The notes below the pieces were generated by a model. That model was given only the letters and a program-made list of their open reading frames with translations. It did not search any database and had not been told where the DNA came from. Shown here piece after piece: positions 22,050-31,689 of a DNA stretch of 64,000 bases; positions within the stretch are counted from its first letter, which is position 1; each line of letters starts with the position of its first letter. The stretch comes from Carnegiea gigantea (Eukaryota; Streptophyta; Magnoliopsida; Caryophyllales; Cactaceae): positions 1,292,191 to 1,356,190 of the forward strand of contig JAKOGI010000005.1 of the NCBI GenBank assembly GCA_029747015.1, given 5' to 3'. A program made the translations under genes and the position numbers.

Positions 22050-24475
22050 TTTTTATTCATATTTTAAAAAAATGAAACTACTCATGTGATAGAGAGAAAC
22101 ATCAAATATACGAAATTAAAAGAGTAGATGAAAACAACGTTGCAACTAACAAAGCGGTTACCAAATATCATTTAGCTTATTAAAAGTTTTTAGTTTAGAA
22201 TGATGTGGTAATTCATGAATATAAATTGGCCTATCACCAGCCCCCCCCCCCAAAAAAAAGGGTTATTGCATGCAACTGATGCAAGCGTGGCGGTTACACC
22301 TTCTTTTTTTTTTTTTTTTTTTTTTGGGGTGTTTGAATTTGTAAGTATAAAATGTAATTTGGAAAAAAAAAAACCCTTACTGATGTGGCAGTTACACTTG
22401 TCGCTAACATGGCCCGGAAGCATAAACTCCCGGGTATATATAATAATTTGCAATCTTTAGGGTGATGAACTGTAATCCAATGAGAACTATTTTCAATTAG
22501 CAATTGAAAATTGATCCATTCTATTTTGCAAATTAATAAGACGACAAAATCTACTTATTAAGATAACTTCCTATTTTGTGTAAATATATAAGAACACATT
22601 CAAGCACTCCCTTTGCCCCTCAAATAAATTTAAGAAATTATATTTCTTAATCTTCAAAGATTAAGTGTCTATATCTTGGTCTCTTTGAGCTCCGTTGAAG
22701 CGAGACTCACATTGAATAATATTGTTGTTGTTGCTGCTTTGTATTTTTCCTTAGAAAGGTATTTGAATTTTTCGGGTGCAAACATTATTTTTCGTTAATC
22801 TTTCTTATTGTTAACGGCTTGCATTAGCGATTATGTATTTGTTTATATTAGTTGTTTTTAAAAAGTATTTCATGAAGTTATTCGATTTAAAAAATTGCAT
22901 TTATACTGATTTTGGAAAAGCAAAAACCTCAATTAAACTAATGGATGTGGATTTTTGCATATAAGTTTTTGAATCAAAAAGTTGGTCCATATAACCAACC
23001 GGATAACTGAATCAGTAGTTTACTTAAATCAGACATCAAATATTATAATTCAAAATGACTTTTCGATTAACCAACAATCAAGCACCATCTCCTCCATTTT
23101 CCTTACCTATGTCTCGTTTAAATATAATTTAGCTAAATAACATAATGATTCTTCTTTATTCAATTGAAATTCGAAAAAAAATTCTAAATGTTAATAGTTA
23201 CAATCCATTACAATTATTGAGTTGAACAATCCCCTTGTATGCTAATGCATGCACAATGTACCCTAGTAGTATATCAACCACGTCAACCACAACCCCCCCC
23301 CCCCCCAAAAAAAAAAAACAAGAGGGAAACTAATCTTACATCTGTAGCGTACAATGTACATGATGATCCCCATATAATTGACATATACAATTTTACTATA
23401 TACATACTAGCTTGTATTCGCATGATATGCAATGACACATTAACATATATCAAATGAATACTTTCTTAAACACTCAATATCTATGTCATTTTCATGCACA
23501 TGTCAGGCTAAGTTGAGCAATGACAACTTACAAAAGGAAAATTTAGAAGGGATCAAGAAACATGCCAAATCTCCTATAATAACAGTAGTAACAAATTACA
23601 TTCATTGTGGGATATCAATTGTCTAAAATATATAGAAACGACAAATACAGTGCCCCCCTACAATGCATGCGAAATCAATGCATTTATCTGTATATTTGCA
23701 TCAAGTACAACAATGGAGTGAATTGTGACATCAAGGAGTATCAAAGACCATTCCAATTAGTCTGAATTTACTTTACTAACTACATGTCGATAAATTTAGT
23801 CATACTAAGTATGAAACTCCTATTCACCGTTAATTAAAGTATGCGATGCTTGCAAACCCAAAATGTGAGTGAAGAGTTGAAAATACAACGAGTCGACCAT
23901 GTACTTCCATAAGTCTTGTGTTTCGCATGCAATCTATCATATCAAATAATTGATTACAGTGTAAATATATCATCCACTGAAGAATAATGCATTGATGCCA
24001 AGCATCGCCGAATAAAATAAAAAGCTTAAATTTTAGGATAACACCATATTGATAGAAATATTATATTGTAATTACTCATTGTACAATTAGGTAACCATGA
24101 GTTTAATACAATTAATTTAGTACTAATGAGCAAGGTCATATACAATAGTCTGATAAAAATATTGAGATACGAAAAACATTAATTACACATGGTAAAAGAT
24201 AGTGTCCGCGAGAAGTATCGACCTTAATAGCTTGAAATAAAACTTTAAGTAGACGTGTTAAGCAAGATGTTGACATAATAGAACAGTTTGCAACTTTTTT
24301 TTTTTTTTTTCGGGTTTGTCGGAATAAAATCACTAATTTATCTTGCTATTAAAAAAATGTAACACCCAAGCCATAGTTGGAAAAGCAGGGCTTAAAATGA
24401 TTGCAGTGATTGCTTATGTCACCAAAAATACATATTTTTGGGAACCCACTCATAGAACTTCACAATTAAACGTGC
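22050..24475. other. AT-rich intergenic sequence with homopolymer junction tracts
   Basis: No gene is supported. C11-A8 at 22240-22259, a T-run leading into GGGG at 22304-22329, and C14-A12 at 23293-23318 are the only notable structures. Short frames across these tracts are artefacts of low complexity. Confidence 0.5.
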
Positions 24476-24479
24476 TTAC

Positions 24480-24569
24480 AAATGAAGTCTCAACCTAGTG
24501 GTAAAGACTGAAATATCGGGTATATTATGTCCCAGGTTCGACTTCTCCCTTCCTATTGTGTTGTAATTG
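24480..24569 (+). mobile_element. Possible tRNA-derived SINE fragment at the copia insertion site
   Basis: AACCTAGTGGTAAAGACT resembles an A box and CCCAGGTTCGACTTCTCCC a B box, about 40 bases apart, followed by a TTGTAATTGTATT tail. This is the layout of tRNA-headed plant SINEs. The tail continues on the far side of the copia element (after 29119), so copia landed at or in the SINE tail. Confidence 0.5.
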
Positions 24570-24574
24570 TATTC

Positions 24575-25181
24575 TGTTAGGAAAATATTAGAGCAACAAC
24601 AATAGCGGAAGCGATAGGATGAGTTAGAAATTCAGAAATTCAAGTAGAATAACAGAAACTGAAATAAGAAGATAAGAGATTTAATGTGGAAAACCCAATG
24701 CGGGAAAAACCACGGACGGCGACAGCACCAAAACAATCCACTATGAGTAGGAAGAATACAACACGATCACAATCACCACAGTGATTTAATCTAAGAGCAG
24801 AATTACAACCTCTCTCTTGTAATCTCTTACAAAGTACTTCTACCTCTCAATGTGTTTATGAATACTGGAGTGATTTTAGATCCTAGGCCTGACCCTCCTT
24901 ATATAGGGCCTGAAAAATAGGGTTTTACCCTTAGAGACGAAACCTAGCCGCCAGGGGAAACTGCACAGCACCACAAACCCTAGCCGCCACCGAACGAACC
25001 GCGCCAAAACACACGTGGCACGACCGTGCCTAGGCGACATGACCGTGCCACATGGCACGGCTCCCCTGTGCCAATTTTTCGCCTTCTCTCGGCTTGGCGC
25101 TCCTTCGTCTTGACACGTCCGTGTTTGTGTAGCACGGTCTCACCGTGCCGATTCTTGGATTTTGGGCCACAAAACCCAACA
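24575..25181 (-). repeat. Copia 3' LTR (607 bp)
   Basis: On the minus strand it runs TGTTGGGTTTTG to CCTAACA, with TG...CA ends. A TATA-like CTATATAA on the minus strand at 24899-24906 is the likely LTR promoter. Relative to the other LTR it has two extra segments, 20 bases near 24817-24836 and 37 bases near 25019-25055. The second lies between TGGCACG repeats. Confidence 0.95.
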
Positions 25182-25192
25182 ATCTCCACCTT
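25182..25192 (-). promoter_or_regulatory. Copia polypurine tract
   Basis: AAGGTGGAGAT on the minus strand directly abuts the 3' LTR start. This is the usual plus-strand DNA priming site of plant copia elements. Confidence 0.85.
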
Positions 25193-25280
25193 GGACCGAA
25201 ATCTCCAATCACCACTCTCTGACGCCATCATCGCACCCCGAAGGGTGACGCCCCCCAAGGGGAAATGCCCCGAAGGGCGC

Positions 25281-28200
25281 TTAGTGGCTGTGGATGCCTA
25301 CTAAGTCCAAGCAATGCTCGAACTTAGCCAATGGTAGAGGCTTGGTTAACATGTCTGTAGGATTTTCTGACGTGTGAACCTTCTTCACTGCTACTTCTCC
25401 TGCAGCAACTGTGTATCTGATGTAGTGGTATTTCACACTAATATGCTTGGTCTTCGAGTGGTAGGCATCGTTCTTAGTCAGGTGGATGACACTCTGACTA
25501 TCAGAAAATACCACAGTAGTAGCTTGTGGGACTCCGAGCTCGATCACAAGGCCCCTTAACCAGGTAGCCTCCTTCACCCCTTTAGTAGCAGCAATGTATT
25601 CAGCTTCTGTAGTAGATAAGGCTGCAATAGACTGCAACGATGCTTTCCAGGAGATAACACCTGCACACATGGTGAAGATATACCCAGATATGGACCTCCT
25701 CCTATCCAAATCACTAGCATAATTAGAATCAACAAAGCCTGCAACATCGGATGTAACAGTTTTGTTTTTATCAAACACCAACCCCTTCCCTATAGTACCC
25801 TTCACATATCGAAGGATCCATTTCACAACTTCCCAATGATCGTTCCCAGGATTGTGCATATATCTGCTTACCACACTTACAGCATGTGATAAGTCAGGTC
25901 TAGTGCAAACTATAGCATACATTAAACTACCAACAGTACTAGAATAAGGTACATTGGACATTCTTCTGATGTCTTCCTCTGTTTGCGGGCAGCATTTCGC
26001 AGACAATCTTAAGTGTGCAGCAAGTGGAGTAGAAACTGTCTTGCAGTTGTCCATGTTGAATTTACATAGTACTTTCTCAAGGTACATTTCTTGAGACAAG
26101 TACAGTTTACCTACTTTCTGATCCCTGTGGATCTCCATGCCCAGTATTTTCTTTACTGTACCCAGGTCTTTCATTTCAAACTCCTCACTGAGTTGAGATT
26201 TCAACATGCCAATTAAGGTTTTATTCTTAGAAGCGATTAACATATCATCAACATACAATAGTAGGTAAATAAATGTACCATCAGAATACTGTCTAAAATA
26301 CACACAATTATCATATCTACTGCGTGTATACCCTTTGTCGATCATAAACGTGTCAAAACGTTTATACCACTGCCTAGGAGCTTGCTTGAGTCCATACAAG
26401 GATTTTTTCAACTTACACACCAATTGTTCCTTCCCATGAACAACAAACCCTTCAGGTTGCCTCATGTAAATTTCTTCTTCCAGCTCTCCATGCAGGAATA
26501 TTGTTTTCACATCAAGCTGCTCCAACTCCAAGTCAAACAACGTAACAAAGGCAAGAAGCACTCGAATAGAAGTATGTCTAACAACAGGGGAGAAAACCTC
26601 ATTGTAATCAATATCTTCCCTTTGGTTGCAGCCACGAACAACCAACCGTGCCTTCCGTCTTGCATCTTCAACTCCAGGAATTCCTTCTTTCTTCTTGTAG
26701 ATCCACTTGGCAGTTAAGGCTCTTCGATCTTTAGGCAGTTCACATAGTTCCCAGGTTCGGTTCTTTTGCAGACTCTCCATCTCCTCTTGCATAACTAGGA
26801 TCCAGTTAGGTGAACTTGGGCAAGTGATTGCTTCAGTATAGTTTGAAGGTTCAACACCTTCAGACACTTCCTCTGCAACTGAAAGTGCGTATACTATCAG
26901 CCCCTCATCATCGTTGTAACGGGCAGGTCTCCTGATCTCCCTTCGAGGACGATCACGAGCTATAAACTGGGCAACCTCCTCCTAAGGTTGATTGAAACTG
27001 ATGGTTCTAAGTTCAGTAACCTGGACCTCCCTATTGGGCTGATTAACAGCTCCACCTTGAGTTGTAACGGTCTCCATCTCTACCTCCACACTGATATCTT
27101 CCTGATCACCTGCACCAGTGGAGGAAACAACGGACTCCTCTTCATGAGATAACATAGCAGTCTCATTGCAAGTTACATCCCTACTCTGAATGACTTTCTT
27201 AGACTCAGGACACCACATGCGGTATCCTTTAGACTCAGATGCATATCCAAGGAACATACATTTGACAGCCCTAGGGGCTAATTTTTCATTATTCACATAG
27301 GCATACACAGGACATCCAAATATTCTTAAACTAGAATAATCAACAGGATTACCTGACCATACTTCTTCTGGAATTTGGAAGTCAATGGAGGTGTATGGTG
27401 AACGATTCATCAAGTAGCAGGCTGTAGAAATAGCCTCAGCCCAAAAAGCTTTGCGATCCCAAAGCCCCATTTGAAAGCATACATCGAGCTTTCTCCAGTA
27501 GAGTCCTGTTGATTCGTTCTGCAACCTCATTTTGCTGTGGTTTACCAACCAAAGTCTTGTGCCTAGCTATGCCACTTATTGTGCAGAACTCTTCAAACTC
27601 TGACTCAGCGAACTCAAGACCATTGTCAATCCTAAGTTTTTTGATCTTTCTCCCGGTCTGGTTCTCAACTAGAGCCTTGAACTTCTTGAACATGAAGAAT
27701 GTCTCATTTTTCTGTCTCAAGAAGTAAACCCAAACCTTGCGTGCGAAATCATCAACAAAAGTTAACATGTAACGCTTACCTCTATAAGAAAGAACCCTTG
27801 AAGGACCCCACAGATCATAATGAATGTAGTCGAGGATCCCCTGGGTACGGTGTTTTGCTTTTGAGAAACTTACCCTCTTTTGTTTCCCAAAAACGCAGTG
27901 ATCACAAAAATCGAGCTTACCCATACTGGCGTTACCAAGACAACCTTTCTTACCCAGAATGGTCATCCCTTTCTCACTCATATGGCCCAACCTCATGTGC
28001 CATAACTTTGTGTCATCTGATGTACCAACTGCAGCTACGCCTGTAACTGCAGTTCCTTGTAGAATATAGAGACTGCCTTGCCTCAATCCCTTCATTATCA
28101 CCATAGCTCCCTTAGTTACCTTTAGGACACCATTTTTTATAGAAATTCTGTAACCATTAATCTCAAAAGTACCCAAGGATATTAAACAATGAGTCATGTC

Positions 28201-28578
28201 AGGTATGTGGCGCACTTTAGACAATGTTCTAATTATCCCATCATGGGTTTTAATCTGCACCGTACCTATTCCTGCAACTTTGCATTCAGCATTGTTGCCC
28301 ATAAGTACCACCCCAGTGTCAACTGTCTCATAGGTGACGAACCAGTCCTTATGAGGGCACATGTGAAAAAGTATAACCAGAATCTAAAACCCAATTAATA
28401 TCCATTCCCCTTTCGAAGGTGGTAGCTAAAGAAGTAGCAAGTAACACATCAGCGTCAAACTCTGACTGTACTGCACAATCAGCTGTAGCAGTTTTCTCCT
28501 TTTCCTCCTTCCCATTCCTTTTCTTTAGTTTCCAGCAATTAGCCTGGATATGACCCAATTTGTTGCAGTAGTGGCAGG
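25281..28578 (-). pseudogene. Degenerate copia polyprotein (zinc knuckle to RNase H)
   Basis: From the 5' side the remnant opens inside a CCHC zinc knuckle (CHYCNKLGHIQANC) at the deletion junction. The protease motif LDSG follows at about 28385, with Tyr where a Cys is usual, and then a frameshift at the A5 run 28366-28370. Integrase shows the HHCC finger and the D,D,E core (DLWG, DNGLEF, NEVAER), with a further frameshift at the C4 run 27465-27468. An in-frame stop at 26979-26981 precedes reverse transcriptase, which has YVDDM near 26260. RNase H ([18 protein letters not shown]) ends at the stop at 25281. The reverse transcriptase/RNase H part is one open frame of 528 residues. No active polyprotein can be made from this copy. 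Confidence 0.93.
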
Positions 28579-29114
28579 TAGAGCAACAACAATAGCGGAA
28601 GCGATAGGATGAGTTAGAGATTCAAAAATTCAAGTAGACTAACAGAAGCTGAAATAAGAAGATAAGAGATTTAACGTGGAAAACCCAATGTGAGAAAAAC
28701 CACGGACGGCGACAGCACCAAAACAATTCACTATAAGTAGGAAGAATACAACACAATCACAATCACCACAGTGATTTGATCTAAGATTAGAATTACAACC
28801 TCTCTACTTCTACCTCTTAATTTGTTTATGAATACTAGAGTGATTTTAGATCCTAGGCCTGACCCTCCTTATATAGGGCCTGAAAAATAGGGTTTTACCC
28901 TTAGAGACGAAACCTAGCCGCCAGGGGAAACTACACAACACCACAAACCCTAGCCGCCACCGAACGAACCGCGCCAAAACACACGTGGCACGGCTCCCCC
29001 GTGCCAATTTTCTGCCTTCTCTCGGCTTGGCGCTCCTTCATCTTGACACGTCCGTGTTTGTGTAGCACGGTCCCACCATGCCGATTCTTGGATTTTGGGC
29101 CACAAAATCCAACA
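28579..29114 (-). repeat. Copia 5' LTR, 536 bp, lacking its inner end
   Basis: Homologous to the 3' LTR but missing the last 14 bases of the LTR's inner end, which is replaced directly by zinc-knuckle sequence at 28578/28579. It also carries two internal deletions (20 and 37 bases). A TATA-like CTATATAA on the minus strand lies at 28869-28876. Outside the indels, point differences between the LTRs are few. Confidence 0.93.
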
Positions 29115-29119
29115 TATTC

Positions 29120-29635
29120 TATTACCCTTTGTGGCTCATATGGACAAAAAACAATTAAACGTGCCTGCTATAGAAAGTTTTAAAATGGATGAAATACTGG
29201 GAGGTTTTATATGCAGCATGTGAGCAAGGACGAAACATATGCGAAGAGGCTCAGGTAATTTGTGGGGCTAGTTAACGATACTTCAAATCGTTCTTGGCAA
29301 CTATCTGTGTCCCGAAAAAATCATGTCGTTGTTCCCCCCCAAAAAACGAGTAGACTTAGTGCATTAAGAATCAATATTAATTTAAACCGAGAGTAACTTC
29401 TTGTCTACCAATCTAGTTATATTCTAAAGGCAGGTTACCAATAACAATTTTAATGAATTACGTGAGTCCTCATTCAATAATACAAATGATTTTATCATAT
29501 TTCTTTATAGCTATGTATATACATTTAACATCATAACAAATTTGGGAGACTATCTTATTATGGACATGCCCACACACTATCGAATGAACTTATCATAGTT
29601 CTCCATAGGCTTGTATATATATTTCAATATATATT
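29120..29635. other. Intergenic sequence right of the copia element
   Basis: AT-rich, with no open frame of note. A C7-A6 tract lies at 29334-29346. The first bases continue the pre-insertion sequence interrupted by copia. Confidence 0.5.
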
Positions 29636-29639
29636 AGTT

Positions 29640-29975
29640 TATTACATATACAAACACGCGTGTATATGTGTTTATATGTAGGTATGTATGCATATGTGTG
29701 TACTTCTCTCTCTCTCTATGTACACACATACGTGCATGCACACACATATAGAGAGAGAAGGAGAGGGAGAGGGAACACATTTTTTTTTGGTCAGTAGTAT
29801 AGAAACATACACACACACGTATACTGATATATACATACACACGCGTGCGCGCACATATATATATATATACACATACATAAATACATATATACATACATAT
29901 GCATATGCACAAGCTTTTACAGATATACATATATATGTATGTGTATATATGTCTCTCTCTCTGTATAGAGAGAGA
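29640..29975. repeat. Complex dinucleotide repeat with 53-bp strict purine-pyrimidine alternation
   Basis: Mixed (TA), (CA/TG), (CG) and (GA/CT) runs. Bases 29827-29879 alternate purine and pyrimidine without a break and include CGCGTGCGCGC. GA/CT arms pair locally, for example TCTCTCTCT with AGAGAGAGA near 29951-29976. The long antiparallel open frames here are products of the repeat and not genes. Confidence 0.85.
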
Positions 29976-29979
29976 CAGA

Positions 29980-31430
29980 CATATTTTACTATCAAAGATG
30001 TGTATTTTCACGACAAGTTCTTATTTATTTCAGCAAACATTACACATGCAAATTGATTTCAAGAAACAGCTTATCAGACCCTTCACGTGAACTGCTTTGA
30101 TTGGGGTGTTACAGATGTAGATCGAATTACATCCTACTAATAAACTTAACAAAGTTACTCGCTTAATATATATGTATGTACATGACCAGAAGCCAACGAA
30201 TAATATAAGTAGCTAAGTAACAAATGTAACGGTCATTTCCAAATACTCGAGTCATAAAGTAAGGTGGCACACTCATCACTCTAGTTATAGTTGGATATAT
30301 TTATGTGCACATCAACCCTGATAAAATTATTAGTAGTTCAATTAAGTAGTAAAATACATATTAGGAATGTTTGCTTGAGACTTAGTTGAAATATTATGCA
30401 TGAGCGCTTCCCACTTAAATGACCATACTTTTTTTTTGGTCAACGAACTTTGGTTTTCCCAGTTCATGGAAGTTGAAGATGAAACAATCTTCAACTTCCA
30501 TACATGGTGTTTTGATAAACTTACTTGGAAAAAACAAATTAAACTATATACATCATCTTAGATCTAGATTTGTTATATGTATTTAAACATTAAACTCAAT
30601 GAAGTGGCATTTGACTTGATGTTTTGCTTACTTAACAAATGGCAATTGAATTTCTTGTGTCGAGGATAGGCTACATTGTTCCCATTATAATATGCACATG
30701 TCATAGGATAAATTTATAGAAGTTGTAGTTATGAACCGCATAATAATTGAAGTTGGATTAGAGTTATTACACGTGACCACGTGTATGCATATTTTTGCGT
30801 GCTATACTTGTATGATGTTTTCTCCGCAGTCTCCTAATTGCTGATAACCAAAAGCCAAAACTAAAATAGAAACAATAATGCAAAAATCTACTAAAGCGCT
30901 ACACGCATAGAAAACAACGCCAACATCATCAACCCAGCAACCTAACCAGACTCAAAACAATCGAACTTCATGAACAAATATCCTACTGACACCAATATCA
31001 ATATAACTTGACTGCTTATCATTGTTCCCACTGTACATATGCATATAATACGCCAAGTTTTTACATCCCCCCAAAAAAAAACCCAAAGCTGCCATATTCT
31101 GACAACGAATGTTTTCATCTTTCCGTCTCATGTGATTTGTGATTGATAGTTATCATTAATCGTCATTAATTGTATCTATTATTTTGACACCTATTTTAAA
31201 AACAATAATTAACGCATAAATTATCCCAAAACATAAAAAAATTATCCTTTTTTCTCAGGGTGTAGGAAGGTTCGTGCCGGACACCTAAATTAATTTCCCA
31301 CATATATCAGATTTCCATCCTTATTTGTTTTTATAAAACAAAAATAGGAAAAAGAAAAAAAAAAAAAAAAAAACACAGAGGGAACTAAACCACAAGGGCA
31401 CGGCACACACAACTCAGGCTCGGTTAGCCC
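29980..31430. other. Intergenic sequence upstream of the DSPP-like gene
   Basis: No gene seen. It contains a perfect hairpin at 30466-30501 (separate entry) and a C6-A9 tract near 31067. A long A-run sits at about 31350-31371, just upstream of the probable transcription start of the next gene. No convincing TATA box was placed. Confidence 0.4.
30466..30501. repeat. Perfect 15-bp inverted repeat with 6-base loop
   Basis: ATGGAAGTTGAAGAT at 30466-30480 and its exact complement ATCTTCAACTTCCAT at 30487-30501 are separated by GAAACA. The arms are non-repetitive sequence, so this is not a by-product of microsatellites. Confidence 0.9.
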
Positions 31431-31689
31431 GGAGCCAGATCGAGCCTATGGTGGTGCTGTTCGTTGAAAATTTCGCACCCTTTCGATCACTTTATCTTTC
31501 TGCAATTGCCTCCCTCTCCCTCTTTCCCCCCTCCTTTCTCTTTCTCTCTCCTATTTTTCTCTCATCGAGCAGCCCCAGATGCTGAAATTCTCTCTCCGAT
31601 TGTTCACTCACAAACTCTGCATATCTCCTGCTTGCAACCCCCAATTTGATTTCGAAGCTTATAGGGAAATCTCCTCAAAAGATGACACT
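31430..31689 (+). other. 5'-UTR exon of the DSPP-like gene (start approximate)
   Basis: A CT-rich leader (31500-31565) is followed by GATGACACT and a good donor, GTAAGT, at 31689/31690. There is no long ORF. The layout is typical of a plant untranslated first exon spliced across a long intron to the ATG exon at 38.6 kb. Assignment to that gene is by position and strand; it rests on no transcript evidence. Confidence 0.45.

Larger units (their letters stand above)
24575..29114 (-). mobile_element. Ty1/copia LTR retrotransposon, complete ends, internally deleted and inactive
   Basis: Both outer ends are defined. The element begins TGTTAGG at 24575 and ends CCAACA at 29114, and is flanked by the 5-base duplication TATTC (24570-24574 and 29115-29119). 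Gene order on the minus strand is zinc knuckle, protease, integrase, reverse transcriptase, RNase H, as in copia. The polypurine tract next to the 3' LTR (AAGGTGGAGAT) resembles Tnt1/Tork-type elements. Most of gag, the untranslated leader and the primer-binding site are missing, and pol is broken by two frameshifts and a stop. It may have been moved in trans or have decayed after insertion. Confidence 0.95.

Noticed and set aside
22190..22503. Small open frames with poly-Phe or poly-Lys
   Set aside because: They are translations of the T-run and A-run tracts.
24480..24569. Functional tRNA gene
   Set aside because: A-box and B-box-like words are present but no cloverleaf can be drawn and the acceptor stem is missing; a SINE fragment fits better.
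29634..30056. Long antiparallel open frames over the dinucleotide repeat
   Set aside because: Tyr/Ile/Cys/Val/His-only proteins from TA/CA/GA repeats on both strands at once; a property of the repeat and not of coding selection.
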